Shown: positions 9,344-18,761 of the stretch, in pieces
Layout of the letters: the number at the start of each line of letters is the position of its first letter
How positions within the stretch are numbered: the first letter of the stretch is position 1
The notes under the pieces: generated by a model
What the model saw: only the letters and a program-made list of their open reading frames with translations
The model's database searches: none
Told to the model about the DNA's origin: nothing
Made by a program: the position numbers and the translations under genes
NCBI RefSeq assembly: GCF_002085925.2
Contig: NZ_CP053562.1
Location: 2,679,501 to 2,743,500 of the forward strand
From: Thioclava electrotropha
GTDB lineage: Bacteria > Pseudomonadota > Alphaproteobacteria > Rhodobacterales > Rhodobacteraceae
DNA: 64,000 nucleotides
Direction: 5' to 3'

Positions 9344-9449
9344 CAACGGATAGCGAATTGCATAACTGCGAAGTCCGCCGCTGATCGAAGCGTATCTCCG
9401 ATTGGTCCCGCGACACCGCCTCAGACTCGGGAAAGTTTGACGCCGAATG

Positions 9450-9477
9450 TTTGCAAAGCTACAAATTCCTTTGCAAA
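9450..9477. promoter_or_regulatory. candidate PccR operator on the pccR side
   Basis: Two perfect TTTGCAAA palindromes at 9450-9457 and 9470-9477 are 12 bases apart (20 bp centre to centre, about two helical turns). The second abuts the pccR ribosome site GGGAGGG, so binding here would block expression of the regulator itself. Confidence 0.7.
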
Positions 9478-9488
9478 GGGAGGGACAG

Positions 9489-10883
9489 ATGGCGACTCAG
9501 AAACTCTATGCCGGTGTGAAACTGCGCGAAACCCGCACGCGGCTCGGCCTGACCCAGAAAGCCTTCGCCGAGCGTCTCGGCGTGTCGCTGCCCTATCTCA
9601 ACCAGATGGAGAACAACCACCGCCCGGTCTCGGCACAGGTCGTGCTGGCGCTGGCGAGCGAATTCGGCCTCGACGTGACCGAGCTCTCGGCAGGCGATGC
9701 GGAGCGGCTGGTCTCGGACATGCGCGAGGCGCTGGCCGACCCGATCTTCTCCGATGGCGCGCCGCCCCTGGCAGATCTGCGGCTCGCGGCGTCCAATGCA
9801 CCCGCCCTCGCCCGGTCTTTCCTCGAGCTACACCGCGCCTATCGCCAGACCCATGAACGCCTCGCCTCGCTCGACGAAGCCCTGGGCCGCGAGGGCGCGC
9901 AGACGGTGGTTTCGCCCTGGGAGGAGGTCCGCGACTTCTTCCACTATTGCGACAATTACATCGACGCCGTCGACCGCGCCGCCGAGCGCTATTCCTGCCG
10001 CGATGGCAATCGGTTGGAGCCCATTCCTCATGCGATCGACACCCTCGCGAAGCGGGGCATCGACGTGCAGTTTTCCGACATTTCGCAGCTGCGCGAGCGT
10101 GACGGCAATCGCCTTCTGATCAACGCCCATGCGGGCCGCCCGACGCAGGCGTTCCAACTGCTCCATCAGGTCGCGCTGATGACCCAGAACGACCTGCTGG
10201 AGGCCACGCTCGACCTCGCGCGTTTCCAGTCCGACACCGCCCGCGCCATCGCCAAGATCGGCCTGGCCAACTACTTCGCAGGCGCGGCGCTCCTGCCCTA
10301 TCGCCCCTTTCTGGAGGCGGCACAGGACACCCGCCACGATCTGGAGCGGCTCTGCGATATCTTCACCGCCTCGACCGAACAGGTCGCCCACCGCCTCTCC
10401 ACCCTGCAGCGGCCCGGCGCGAAGGGCATCCCCTTCTTCTTCGTCCGCGTCGATCAGGCCGGCACGATCACCAAGCGCCACTCCGCGACCCGGCTGCAAT
10501 TCGCCCGGTTCGGCGGCGCCTGCCCGCTCTGGAATGTCCACCAAGCCTTTGAGACACCGACGAAATTCCTACGTCAACTCGCCGAGACCCCCGATGGCGT
10601 ACGCTATCTCTGCCTCGCCCGCGACGTCTCGAAATCGGGTGGCAGCTTCACCGCGCCGGTGCGGCGCTACGCGATCTGTCTGGGCTGCGAGGTGAGCCAC
10701 GCGAAGGGGCTCGTCTATGCCGACGATATGGAGCTCGGCAATCCCAAGGCCTACCAGCCGATCGGGATCTCCTGCCGGATCTGCGAGCGCAAGGATTGCC
10801 ACCAGCGCTCGGTTCCGCCGCTGGAGCGCCGGCTGCATGTCGATCCCGACCATCGCGGTCTTCTGCCCTACGACATCGCATAG
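9489..10883 (+). CDS. pccR: short-chain fatty acyl-CoA regulator PccR (ScfR family)
   Basis: A 464-residue transcription factor. Residues about 10-65 form an XRE helix-turn-helix ([20 protein letters not shown], followed by [12 protein letters not shown]). A middle IrrE/ImmA-like domain follows; its would-be peptidase helix reads LLHQVALM and lacks HExxH, so it is a ligand-sensing and not a protease domain. The C-terminus has a cysteine cluster (CLGCEVSH, then [13 protein letters not shown]) typical of the ScfR/RamB group. The ATG at 9489 with GGGAGGG before it is preferred to one at 9447. It lies divergent from pccB with TTTGCAAA boxes between. By homology with R. sphaeroides PccR it should sense propionyl-CoA status and control pccB and itself. 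Confidence 0.93.
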   Translation: MATQKLYAGVKLRETRTRLGLTQKAFAERLGVSLPYLNQMENNHRPVSAQVVLALASEFGLDVTELSAGDAERLVSDMREALADPIFSDGAPPLADLRLAASNAPALARSFLELHRAYRQTHERLASLDEALGREGAQTVVSPWEEVRDFFHYCDNYIDAVDRAAERYSCRDGNRLEPIPHAIDTLAKRGIDVQFSDISQLRERDGNRLLINAHAGRPTQAFQLLHQVALMTQNDLLEATLDLARFQSDTARAIAKIGLANYFAGAALLPYRPFLEAAQDTRHDLERLCDIFTASTEQVAHRLSTLQRPGAKGIPFFFVRVDQAGTITKRHSATRLQFARFGGACPLWNVHQAFETPTKFLRQLAETPDGVRYLCLARDVSKSGGSFTAPVRRYAICLGCEVSHAKGLVYADDMELGNPKAYQPIGISCRICERKDCHQRSVPPLERRLHVDPDHRGLLPYDIA

Positions 10884-10914
10884 AAAAACGCCCCGGGGCC
10901 GAAGTCCCGAGGCG
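10884..10914 (-). terminator. Rho-independent terminator of the YdcH-like gene
   Basis: On the minus strand CGCCTCGGG pairs with CCCGGGGCG (one mismatch) around an eight-base loop and is followed by TTTTT. It sits between the convergent pccR and ydcH-like genes and could act weakly on both. Confidence 0.75.
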
Positions 10915-10944
10915 TCTCACCAAAATCACTCGTTACCCTACAAC

Positions 10945-11190
10945 TCAGGCGTCGGCGGTGCCCAGCATCCGCGCGATCTCGTCCTTCACCGCGGCGCGTT
11001 GCTTGCGCAGGTCGGTCTCGGCCAAGCTGTCCATCGGCTCCACATTCGTCTCGGCCCGGTGCACGCGATCGTTGAGCGCGTCGTAATCGTCCAACAGTTT
11101 TGCAAAATGCGCGTTGGAGATTTTCAACTCGTGAATCCGATCGAGTTTCGTCGGGAATTCTTCTTGCAGCGTGTGCGGCGTATTGGCCAT
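10945..11190 (-). CDS. YdcH family (DUF465) small helical protein
   Basis: An 81-residue, highly charged helical protein (FPTKLDRIHELKISNAHFAK, LLDDYDALNDRVHRAETN). This matches the short coiled-coil YdcH/DUF465 family, in which HFAKLLDDYDALNDRVHR is the conserved core. The function of the family is unknown. GGGAGCGAC precedes the ATG. A perfect FNR-type box (11247-11260) lies 57 bp upstream of the start codon, so oxygen-dependent transcription is likely. A terminator follows the gene. Confidence 0.9.
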   Translation of the reverse strand: MANTPHTLQEEFPTKLDRIHELKISNAHFAKLLDDYDALNDRVHRAETNVEPMDSLAETDLRKQRAAVKDEIARMLGTADA

Positions 11191-11246
11191 GTCGCTCCCT
11201 TTCCTTGCTGTCGGGTCGACATTAGGCCAGCGCGACTCGGCCCACC

Positions 11247-11260
11247 TTGATGCGCATCAA
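11247..11260. promoter_or_regulatory. FNR/FnrL-type box
   Basis: TTGATGCGCATCAA is a perfect palindrome that fits the FNR consensus TTGAT-N4-ATCAA. It lies upstream of the YdcH-like gene and just past the stop of the nuclease gene. Confidence 0.75.
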
Positions 11261-11261
11261 A

Positions 11262-11912
11262 TCAACTGCCCGCGCGACGCCATCCCGCGGATTTTGCGTC
11301 GGCTTCCGAGCAGAACCACCGCTCGCCCTTGGCCTCGTTGATCCGCGTGGCGGCATAAGAGCGTGTGCCCGGCAGATGATAGAGCCGCCCGCGCCCGGAA
11401 ATATTGCCTTTGATTGCGCAATTTCCCGGCAGGTTCTGCACCTTGGCGGCTGCACGCACCTCAGCGGGGCGCTGCGCCGCGCCCTGCCAGACGCCGAGCC
11501 CCGCGCGCTGCGCCCGCTCTTCCTGCGACACGTAATCGCGCGAATATTTCCGATAGGCGAAGGCCGCCCCGCGCGCGACCATCTCGGCATTCAGGTCGCG
11601 CCCGCCTGCCCGGCACACCGCGATCAGCCGCCCGTAGCGATCTTCCTCATCGCCCGAGCAGCGCACCCCCTGCCCCGCAAGCCGCTGCAGCTCCGCCGTG
11701 GCCGCCCGTCCGCAGGCCCAGCGCACACCCTGCGCCGTTTTGCAGCTCTGCTTCGCCTCCGGCGCGTCGATCCCGAAAAGCCGCACCCGCGTGTTCGCGA
11801 CAACAAGCGTATCGCCATCGACGACGCGCGGCAGACCGGTCACCGTCGCTGCCGAAAGCTGCGATGCGGCTGGCATCGCGAGAAGAACGAGGAGTGAACA
11901 AATCCTTAACAT
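11262..11912 (-). CDS. secreted thermonuclease (SNase-like) family protein
   Basis: A 216-residue protein with a signal peptide (MLRICSLLVLLAMPAASQLS). It continues with a staphylococcal-nuclease-like OB fold: PRVVDGDTLVVANTRVRLFG, IDAPEAKQSC and EEDRYGRLIAVCRAGG. The Asp of VDGDT, the Arg and Asp of RVRLFGIDAPE and the Glu/Arg of DRYGR are where catalytic and calcium-binding residues occur in the family, so it is probably active. The C-terminal third (GNCAIKGNISGRGRLYHLPG, SYAATRINEAKGERWFCSEA) is the excalibur-like tail often appended in proteobacterial homologues. The start at 11912 was chosen because the leader begins there. An exported nuclease of unknown physiological role. Confidence 0.9.
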   Translation of the reverse strand: MLRICSLLVLLAMPAASQLSAATVTGLPRVVDGDTLVVANTRVRLFGIDAPEAKQSCKTAQGVRWACGRAATAELQRLAGQGVRCSGDEEDRYGRLIAVCRAGGRDLNAEMVARGAAFAYRKYSRDYVSQEERAQRAGLGVWQGAAQRPAEVRAAAKVQNLPGNCAIKGNISGRGRLYHLPGTRSYAATRINEAKGERWFCSEADAKSAGWRRAGS

Positions 11913-11992
11913 GCCCCAGATATCGGCGGAACTGATCTCGCACGCAACAGATTTCGTAGCTGAATGGTAAACTCGAAACTTGGGAGGCCCGC

Positions 11993-12376
11993 ATGTCCGA
12001 CGCACTCAACCTGATCGGCCGTATCCTGATCGCGCTGCTGTTCTTCGGTGGCGCGGTGCAGAAAGTCAGCGATCCGCAGATGGTGGAGGAGATGATCGGC
12101 TGGCTTGGCCTGCCCGGCTGGCTGGTCTGGCCCGTGGCGCTGTTCAATCTGATCGCGGCGCTCGGCCTGATCTTCGGCCCGAAGGTGCGGGCTTGGGCCC
12201 TCATACTTGCCGCCTATTGCATCTTCACGAGCTGGTTTCACTGGCAGCTGCGCGCCGACCCGTGGCAGGTGACGATCTTCGTGAAGAATTGGGCAATCGC
12301 AGGCGGCTTGCTGATCCTCGCAGCGCAGGGGCCGGGGCGCTATGCCCTCAACCTCCCGCGCCGCAAGAACGGTTAG
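11993..12376 (+). CDS. DoxX family membrane protein
   Basis: A 127-residue protein with four predicted membrane helices (LIGRILIALLFFGGAVQKV, LVWPVALFNLIAALGLIFGP, AWALILAAYCIFTSWFHW, NWAIAGGLLILAAQGP). The pattern LIALLFFGGAVQK near the start and the NW motif are typical of DoxX. GGGAGG precedes the ATG. It is convergent with betA: the stops are one base apart. Function in this group is not established; DoxX proteins in other bacteria have been linked to redox homeostasis. Confidence 0.85.
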   Translation: MSDALNLIGRILIALLFFGGAVQKVSDPQMVEEMIGWLGLPGWLVWPVALFNLIAALGLIFGPKVRAWALILAAYCIFTSWFHWQLRADPWQVTIFVKNWAIAGGLLILAAQGPGRYALNLPRRKNG

Positions 12377-12377
12377 A

Positions 12378-14033
12378 TCAGCGCTGCGCCACTTGCCAGT
12401 TCGGCGCGACCCATGGCTCGAGGTTTTCGCGCGCGAGCGGCGCGCGGCCCAGCAGGTGATCGGCCATCTTCTCGCCCACCATGATCGAGGGCGCGTTGAG
12501 GTTGCCATTGGTGATCCGCGGGAAGACCGAGCTGTCGGCGACCCGCAGCCCCTCCACCCCGATCACGCGCCCTTCCGGATCGACGACCGCACTCGGATCG
12601 TCCGCCGCCCCCATCTTCGCGGTGCCGCAGGGGTGATAGGCGCTCTCGGCATGCTCGCGGATGAACGCGTCGATTTGCTCATCCGTCTCGACCGCAGCTC
12701 CCGGCTGGATTTCGTGCTTCACATGCGCGGCCATCGGTCCTTGTGCAAAGATCTCCCGCGTTAGGCGAACGCATTTGCGGAACTCGGCCCAGTCGTCGGG
12801 GTGGCTCATGTAATTGAACTTGATCTCCGGCTTGGCTTCGGGATCGCTCGAGCTGAGCCGCACATGCCCGCGCGATTTCGAGCGCATCGGCCCGACATGC
12901 GCCTGGAAACCGTGCCCCTCGGCGGCGGCCTTGCCGTCATAGCGCACCGCGATCGGCAGGAAGTGATACTGGATATCCGGGTAATCGATCCCGGCATCCG
13001 AGCGGATGAAAGCGCAGCTCTCGAACTGGTTCGACGCGCCGAGCCCGCCCTTGGTGAACAGCCACTGGGCACCCACCCGCGCCTTGCCGTAGAGGTTCCA
13101 GTATTTGAACAGCGTCACCGGCTGTTTCGCGGCGAATTGCATATAAATCTCAAGGTGATCCTGCAGGTTCGCACCCACGCCGGGGCGATCCGCCAGCACC
13201 TCGACACCATGCTCGCGCAGATGCTCTGCCGGGCCTACGCCCGACAGCATCAACAGCTTCGGCGTGTTGATCGAGCTAGCGGCCAGCACGACCTCGGAAG
13301 TCGCCCGGACCACCTCGATCTGGCCCTTTCGCTTGATCTCGACGCCGACAGCCTTCTTGCCTTCGAAGACGACGCGCCGCGCCAGACCGCGCACGATCCG
13401 CAGCTTCCCGGTCTTGAGCGCCGGGCGCAGATAGGCATTGGCCGCCGACCAGCGACGCCCCTTGTAGATCGTGGCCTCCATCGGCCCGAAGCCTTCCTGC
13501 TGCTGGCCGTTGTAATCCTCGGTCACCGGATAGCCCGCCGCCTTGCCCGCCGCGACGAACGCGTCGAACAGCGGGTTGGCGCGCGGCCCGCGGGTCACAT
13601 GCAGCGGCCCCGAACGGCCACGCCATTCGGTTTCTTCGCCGCCATGCCAATGCTCCATCCGCTTGTAATAAGGCAGCACATCGGCATAGCCCCAGCCGGT
13701 TGCGCCGCTCTCTTCCCAATGGTCGAAATCGCGCGCATGGCCCCGGACATAGACCATGCCGTTGATGCTCGACGAGCCGCCCAGCACCTTGCCGCGCGGA
13801 GTCGCCAGTCGCCGCCCGCCCAGATGCTCTTCGGGTTCCGACTGAAAGCCCCAGTCGTAGATCCCCATATTCATCGGGTAGCTCAGCGCGCCGGGCATCT
13901 GGATGAACGGCCCCGCATCCGAGCCGCCATGCTCGATTACCACGACGTCGCGACCCGCTTCCACGAGCCGGTAAGCCAGCGCCGAGCCACCCGAGCCCGC
14001 GCCCACGATCACAAATTCTGCCGAAACACTCAT
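12378..14033 (-). CDS. betA: choline dehydrogenase
   Basis: Membrane-associated FAD enzyme of the GMC oxidoreductase family that oxidises choline to betaine aldehyde. It has 551 residues. The FAD-binding start is [23 protein letters not shown] signatures [20 protein letters not shown] and [20 protein letters not shown] are present, and the active-site region reads [13 protein letters not shown], with the catalytic His in HPCGT. The gene follows betB with a 104-bp gap in the same direction, giving the order betI-betB-betA. No choline sulfatase gene (betC), which many rhizobia have here, is present. The start at 14033 directly precedes the FAD-binding strand. Confidence 0.95.
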   Translation of the reverse strand: MSVSAEFVIVGAGSGGSALAYRLVEAGRDVVVIEHGGSDAGPFIQMPGALSYPMNMGIYDWGFQSEPEEHLGGRRLATPRGKVLGGSSSINGMVYVRGHARDFDHWEESGATGWGYADVLPYYKRMEHWHGGEETEWRGRSGPLHVTRGPRANPLFDAFVAAGKAAGYPVTEDYNGQQQEGFGPMEATIYKGRRWSAANAYLRPALKTGKLRIVRGLARRVVFEGKKAVGVEIKRKGQIEVVRATSEVVLAASSINTPKLLMLSGVGPAEHLREHGVEVLADRPGVGANLQDHLEIYMQFAAKQPVTLFKYWNLYGKARVGAQWLFTKGGLGASNQFESCAFIRSDAGIDYPDIQYHFLPIAVRYDGKAAAEGHGFQAHVGPMRSKSRGHVRLSSSDPEAKPEIKFNYMSHPDDWAEFRKCVRLTREIFAQGPMAAHVKHEIQPGAAVETDEQIDAFIREHAESAYHPCGTAKMGAADDPSAVVDPEGRVIGVEGLRVADSSVFPRITNGNLNAPSIMVGEKMADHLLGRAPLARENLEPWVAPNWQVAQR

Positions 14034-14137
14034 ATCTTCCCCTTGGCGGAAATATCCCGGGTGTCGCCGTTTGGCGCGCCATCGGCCCAAAGACCAACAG
14101 GCGACGGGCAGCGCCCCCAGCCTCCCCAAATTCGAAC

Positions 14138-15589
14138 TCAGTACGGGCTCTCGACCGGCCCCATGCCGACATAGACGGATTTGAGCTGCGTATAATGCTC
14201 CACCGCCGCGCGCGAATTCTCGCGCCCGAAGCCCGATTGCTTCACCGCGCCGAAGGGCATCTCCACCGGCGTCAGGTTATAGGCGTTGATCCAGGTGGTG
14301 CCCGCCTGCAGCTGGCCGACCACACGGTGGCCGCGCGCCAGATCGCCGGTGAACACACCCGCGGCGAGGCCAAACTGCGTGTCGTTGGCCCGCGCGATCG
14401 CCTCTTCCTCGGTCTCGAAATCCAGCACCGACATGACCGGGCCGAAGATTTCTTCGCGCGCGATGGTCATGTCGTCGGTGACATCGGCGAAGACCGTGGG
14501 CTGCACGAAGAGCGGCCCCTCGTTGCCCGCAGAGCCACCGCAGACCAGCCGCGCGCCTTCGGATTTCGCGCTCTCGACATAGGACATCACCTTGTCGAAC
14601 TGCGCCTTCGAGATCAGCGGACCGAACTGCGTCGCCTCATCGAGCGGATCGCCTGCGACGATGGTCTCCGCGCGCTCTTTCAGCCGGGCGAGGAATTTCT
14701 CCTTGATGCCCTTCTGCACGAAGACCCGCGTCCCGTTGGAACAGATCTGCCCCGAGGAATAGAAATTCCCCAGCATCGCCGCCCCGATCGCGCTTTCGAT
14801 ATCGGCGTCGTCGAACACGATCATCGGGGATTTGCCCCCCAATTCCATCGTGACGTGCTTCATGCCCGCCGAAGCCGCCTGATAGACCTTCGCGCCCGTC
14901 GGCACCGAACCCGTCAGCGAGACTTTCGCGATGCGCGGATCGGTGGACAGCGCCGCCCCCACCGGGCCGAAGCCCTGCACCACGTTGAAGATACCCGCGG
15001 GCATCCCGGCCTCGATGAAGATCTCGGCGAGCTTCAGCGCGCCCAGCGGCGTCATCTCGGAGGGTTTGAACACCATCGCATTGCCGGTCGACAGCGCAGG
15101 CGCGGATTTCCAGCAGGCGATCTGGCTGGGATAGTTCCACGCGCCGATCCCCGCGCAAACGCCCAGCGGCTCGCGGATCGTATAGGCGAAATCGCCGCCC
15201 AGCGGCATGGTCTCGCCGGTCAGCGTCGGCGCCAGACCTGCGAAATATTCCAGCGCCTCGGCGCCCGAGGGCCAGTCTGCCTCGCGGGTTTCCTGAATCG
15301 GCTTGCCGGTGTCGAGGGTTTCCAGCAGCGCCAGCTCCTCACCACGCTCACGGATGATCGCGACGGCACGGGTCAGGATGCGGCCGCGCTCGACCGGGCG
15401 CAGCGCCGCCCAGTCCTTCTGCGCCTCAACTGCCCCCGAAATCGCGGCGTCGATCACCGCAGGCGTCGCGGCGTGCAGCTTGGCGATCACCTCGCCGGTG
15501 CCGGGATAGGTGACGATCAGCTCGTCGCCGTCCGCATCTTCCATCCAGTCGCCATTCACGAAATGGCTTGCTTTCGGCTGTGCCCTCAT
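14138..15589 (-). CDS. betB: betaine aldehyde dehydrogenase
   Basis: NAD(P)-dependent enzyme that oxidises betaine aldehyde to the osmoprotectant glycine betaine. It is 483 residues, the usual length. Aldehyde dehydrogenase signatures are present: [19 protein letters not shown], the nucleotide-binding [17 protein letters not shown], the general-base region [11 protein letters not shown] (Glu) and the catalytic Cys in [16 protein letters not shown]. The C-terminal [15 protein letters not shown] is also typical. The start codon overlaps the betI stop by four bases (ATGA), so the two are translationally coupled. Confidence 0.96.
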   Translation of the reverse strand: MRAQPKASHFVNGDWMEDADGDELIVTYPGTGEVIAKLHAATPAVIDAAISGAVEAQKDWAALRPVERGRILTRAVAIIRERGEELALLETLDTGKPIQETREADWPSGAEALEYFAGLAPTLTGETMPLGGDFAYTIREPLGVCAGIGAWNYPSQIACWKSAPALSTGNAMVFKPSEMTPLGALKLAEIFIEAGMPAGIFNVVQGFGPVGAALSTDPRIAKVSLTGSVPTGAKVYQAASAGMKHVTMELGGKSPMIVFDDADIESAIGAAMLGNFYSSGQICSNGTRVFVQKGIKEKFLARLKERAETIVAGDPLDEATQFGPLISKAQFDKVMSYVESAKSEGARLVCGGSAGNEGPLFVQPTVFADVTDDMTIAREEIFGPVMSVLDFETEEEAIARANDTQFGLAAGVFTGDLARGHRVVGQLQAGTTWINAYNLTPVEMPFGAVKQSGFGRENSRAAVEHYTQLKSVYVGMGPVESPY

Positions 15590-16167
15590 TGGTGGACCTC
15601 CAATTCCTTTTCCAGATGCGCCAGCACCAGTTCGCAGGCGGCCTCGCGGTCGGGGTCGCCCGCGACCAGCGCCGCGCGGATGTAGACGCCGTCGATCATC
15701 GCGCCCAAACCCTCGGCCACGGAGCCCGCCCGGTCGCCGACCAGCGGCCGCAGCCCGTGCATGAGGTTCGAGCGCAGACGGCGCTGATAGATATGCAGCA
15801 GGCGCCTTGCATCGGCGCTCGACTGCGCGAGCACGTAGAAGTTCAGCCACGCGGCAATCGCCTCGTGACGGAACGAGCCAGCCGCGAAAGAGCCCATCAC
15901 AACTGCGCGAACACGCTCGTGCGGGGTCTGCGCCATCGCCATCGCGCCACGGACTTCGGCCCCGTAAATCGACAGGATCGAGCGCATCGCGGCGAGGAAA
16001 ATCCGGTCTTTCGACCCGAAATAATGGTGCGCCAGCGCCGAGGACATGCCCGCGCGCCGGGCGATCTGCGCGACCGTCACATCGAGCGATCCCGCCTCGC
16101 CTACTGTCTCAATAGTCGCTTTGACCAAGGCAGCGCGCCGTATAGGCTCTGCTCCAAGCTTCGGCAT
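15586..16167 (-). CDS. betI: choline-responsive repressor BetI
   Basis: TetR-family repressor of 193 residues. The N-terminal helix-turn-helix reads [20 protein letters not shown], followed by [13 protein letters not shown], as in BetI proteins. It normally represses bet genes and is released by choline. A perfect palindrome in the divergent promoter region (16219-16232) is a likely operator. The gene is first in the betIBA operon and opposite to choX, so one operator could control synthesis and uptake together. Confidence 0.93.
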   Translation of the reverse strand: MPKLGAEPIRRAALVKATIETVGEAGSLDVTVAQIARRAGMSSALAHHYFGSKDRIFLAAMRSILSIYGAEVRGAMAMAQTPHERVRAVVMGSFAAGSFRHEAIAAWLNFYVLAQSSADARRLLHIYQRRLRSNLMHGLRPLVGDRAGSVAEGLGAMIDGVYIRAALVAGDPDREAACELVLAHLEKELEVHQ

Positions 16168-16218
16168 GTTCGGCCTCCTTCCGGGTGGCTTGCTTGCATG
16201 TCGAGCTAGAACATGTTT

Positions 16219-16232
16219 ATTGACTCGTCAAT
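16219..16232. promoter_or_regulatory. candidate BetI operator
   Basis: ATTGACTCGTCAAT is a perfect palindrome (ATTGAC arms, TC spacer) in the 117-bp region between divergent betI and choX. The ATTGA/TCAAT arms are of the type bound by BetI in other bacteria. It lies 53 bp ahead of the choX start codon. Confidence 0.65.
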
Positions 16233-16284
16233 CAACAACCGCATCCCGCGGTTTTTCTTAACGCTGCACAGGGAGAAAAAAAGC

Positions 16285-17229
16285 ATGAAACTTCGTTCCA
16301 CGCTCCTCGCAATGGGAGCTGCGCTCTCGCTCGGACTGGCAGGCACCGCGCCCGCACAGGCCGCCGATTGCTCGAAAGTGACCTTCTCCGATGTCGGCTG
16401 GACCGACATCACCTCGACCACCGCGGTCGCGACCACGATCCTCGAAGCGCTCGGCTACGAGACCGACACCAAGGTGCTCTCGGTTCCGGTGACCTACGAG
16501 GCGCTCTCGAAGGGCGATGTCGACGTGTTCCTCGGCAACTGGATGCCCTCGATGGCCGCCAACGTGGATCCCTACACCAAGGACGGCACGGTCGAGACGC
16601 TCGGCACCAACCTGACCGGCGCGAAATACACGCTCGCGACCAACGCCGCCGGCGCCAAGGCCGGCATCAAGGACTTCTCCGACATCGCCAAGCACGCCGA
16701 CGAGCTGGACAACCAGATCTACGGCATCGAGCCGGGCAATGACGGCAACGCGCTGATCCTCGACATGATCGACAAGGACGCGTTCGGCCTGAAAGATTTC
16801 GACCTGAAGGAAAGCTCCGAGCAGGGCATGCTCGCGCAGGTCGCGCGCGCCGACAAGGCCGACAAGCCGATCATCTTCCTCGCGTGGGAGCCCCACCCGA
16901 TGAACTCCAACTTCGACATCACCTACCTGTCGGGCGGCGATGACTTCTTCGGCCCCGACTACGGCGGTGCGACGGTCATGACCAATGTCCGCGCGGGCTA
17001 TGTCGACGAATGCCCGAACCCGGGCAAGTTCGTCTCCAACCTGAAGTTCACCCTCGGGATGGAAAACGAGATCATGGGCAAGATCCTCGACGATGGCGAT
17101 GATCCCAAGGACGCCGCGAAGGCTTGGCTCAAGGCCAACCCCGACGCTTGGAAAGCATGGCTCGACGGTGTGACCACGAAGGATGGCGGCGACGCGCAGG
17201 CAGCGGTCGAGAAAGCGCTGAACTCGTGA
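16285..17229 (+). CDS. choX: choline ABC transporter, periplasmic binding protein
   Basis: A 314-residue exported solute-binding protein of the ChoX/OpuAC family. A signal peptide ends in GTAPAQAAD. The mature protein begins with CSKVTFSDVGWTDITSTTAV, and choline-binding aromatic regions follow (FLGNWMPSMAANVDPYTKDG, FLAWEPHPMN, DDFFGPDYGG). This is the pattern of ChoX with its aromatic cage. AGGGAG precedes ATG 16285. It is the first gene of an importer operon with choW and choV; an extra periplasmic gene lies between choX and choW. Confidence 0.95.
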   Translation: MKLRSTLLAMGAALSLGLAGTAPAQAADCSKVTFSDVGWTDITSTTAVATTILEALGYETDTKVLSVPVTYEALSKGDVDVFLGNWMPSMAANVDPYTKDGTVETLGTNLTGAKYTLATNAAGAKAGIKDFSDIAKHADELDNQIYGIEPGNDGNALILDMIDKDAFGLKDFDLKESSEQGMLAQVARADKADKPIIFLAWEPHPMNSNFDITYLSGGDDFFGPDYGGATVMTNVRAGYVDECPNPGKFVSNLKFTLGMENEIMGKILDDGDDPKDAAKAWLKANPDAWKAWLDGVTTKDGGDAQAAVEKALNS

Positions 17230-17264
17230 GCCTTCGGGCGAAATATTCGCGCGGGCGACAGGGC

Positions 17265-17906
17265 ATGCCCCTCCGCCCCCGCTTCCCCTCGGTCCGCGCC
17301 CTCACCGGCGCGGCCCTTCTCTTCGCGGGGATGATCGCAGCGCCCCTCACCCCGGCGCGCGCCGCGGATTGCCCCGACACCAAGGCGCTGCACGCGGCAG
17401 GCGTCACGCTCACCCGCAACACCCCGAAAATGGCGCAGGCCTATCGTTACGAGAACGGCACGCTGACCTCCTACCGGGTCGACGATCCCGAACTCGGCCG
17501 GCCGCCCAAGCGCGAGCGCTACGACCATCCGCTGGCGGTGAGCCTGCAGGAAATGGACGGGCGCAGCTTCGCGCTCATCTATGATGACGACCCCGCGCGG
17601 CTCGACCAACTGCCGCAACTGGGCAACTGGCGCACCCCGGTGAGCCTGAAAGTCGACGGCGAGACCAAGGATCGCGGCACCATCTCCTACGCCTATCGCG
17701 GCACCGGCTCGGTGCAGATCGGCGCGTGCCGCTACGATGTCTGGCAGGTCGTCGAACGGATCGTGATGGGCAAGCTGCGCACCGCCTTCCTCAAGGAATT
17801 CTCTCCCAAGGCCGGGCTGGTCCTGCGCGTCACCAAGCTCGACCCCGAAACCGGCAAGGCGCAATCGCAAGTCGCCTTCGACCGCATCGAGACGCGCCAG
17901 AAATAA
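17265..17906 (+). CDS. periplasmic protein of unknown function inside the choline-transport operon
   Basis: A 213-residue protein with an exported leader ending in LTPARAAD. The mature part is beta-rich (KMAQAYRYENGTLTSYRVDD, ISYAYRGTGSVQIGACRYDV, WQVVERIVMGKLRTAFLKEF, LVLRVTKLDPETGKAQSQVA), somewhat like the DUF3108 beta-barrel-like family; that match is tentative. It lies 35 bp after choX and 18 bp before choW, so it belongs to the same transcript. It is not a known component of Cho or Opu systems. A small GCC-TTCG-GGC hairpin (17230-17239) precedes it and may lower expression of downstream genes relative to choX. Start chosen at the ATG that begins a leader. Confidence 0.75.
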   Translation: MPLRPRFPSVRALTGAALLFAGMIAAPLTPARAADCPDTKALHAAGVTLTRNTPKMAQAYRYENGTLTSYRVDDPELGRPPKRERYDHPLAVSLQEMDGRSFALIYDDDPARLDQLPQLGNWRTPVSLKVDGETKDRGTISYAYRGTGSVQIGACRYDVWQVVERIVMGKLRTAFLKEFSPKAGLVLRVTKLDPETGKAQSQVAFDRIETRQK

Positions 17907-17924
17907 CAAACCGCAAGGACAGCT

Positions 17925-18761
17925 ATGAACTGGTTGACCGATACCAAAATCCCCGTGGGCAAGACGGCCAAGATCGTGATCGACTGGCTGCAGGACCACG
18001 CCGCACCGCTCTTCGACGCGCTCTCCGTGGCGCTGAAAGCCCTGATCGACGCAACGCTCTGGGTGCTGCAAGGCCCCCCGCCCCTTCTCGTGATCCTCGC
18101 CTTCGCGGTGATCGCCTACCTGCTGCAGCGCAGCTGGAAGATTTCGCTGCTGGTGATCGTGGGCTTCCTCTTCATCCTCAACCAGGACTACTGGGAGGAG
18201 ACGACCGAGAGCCTCACCCTCGTGATCGCCGCCTGCGTGGTCTGCATGGGGATCGGCGTGCCGATCGGCATCGCCGCCGCCCACCGTCCGCGCCTGTATT
18301 CGGTGCTGCAGCCGGTGCTCGACCTGATGCAGACGCTGCCGGCCTTCGTCTACCTGATCCCGGCCATCGTCTTCTTCGGCATCGGCATGGTGCCCGGCCT
18401 GATCGCGACCGTGATCTTCGTTCTGCCCGCGCCGATCCGCCTGACCCATCTGGGCGTTTCCTCGACGCCCGACACGCTGACCGAGGCCGCACAGTCCTTC
18501 GGCGCGACCAAGAGCCAGCTCTTGTGGAAGGTCGAACTGCCCTATGCCACACCGCAGATCATGGCCGGTCTGAACCAGACCATCATGCTCTCGCTGTCGA
18601 TGGTCGTGGTGGCCGCGCTGGTCGGCGCGGACGGCCTCGGCGTGCCAGTCGTGCGCGCGCTCAACACCGTGAACACGGCGCTCGGCTTCGAGTCCGGCTT
18701 CGTGATCGTCGTCGTCGCCATCATCCTAGACCGCATGCTGCGCCGCGGAGGTTCGAAATGA
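17925..18761 (+). CDS. choW: choline ABC transporter permease
   Basis: A 278-residue inner-membrane permease with about six helices (LLVILAFAVIAYLLQRSW, ISLLVIVGFLFILNQ, LTLVIAACVVCMGIGVPIGI, and others). The ABC coupling motif region reads EAAQSFGATKSQLLWKVELP. It belongs to the ProW/OpuAB class. AGGACAGCT precedes the ATG. The stop overlaps the choV start by four bases. It would form the pore for choline taken from ChoX. Confidence 0.94.
   Translation: MNWLTDTKIPVGKTAKIVIDWLQDHAAPLFDALSVALKALIDATLWVLQGPPPLLVILAFAVIAYLLQRSWKISLLVIVGFLFILNQDYWEETTESLTLVIAACVVCMGIGVPIGIAAAHRPRLYSVLQPVLDLMQTLPAFVYLIPAIVFFGIGMVPGLIATVIFVLPAPIRLTHLGVSSTPDTLTEAAQSFGATKSQLLWKVELPYATPQIMAGLNQTIMLSLSMVVVAALVGADGLGVPVVRALNTVNTALGFESGFVIVVVAIILDRMLRRGGSK

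Noticed and set aside
11098..11107. TTTTGCAAAA inside the YdcH-like gene
   Set aside because: Lies within codons for a conserved Phe-Ala-Lys stretch, with no second box and no promoter nearby.
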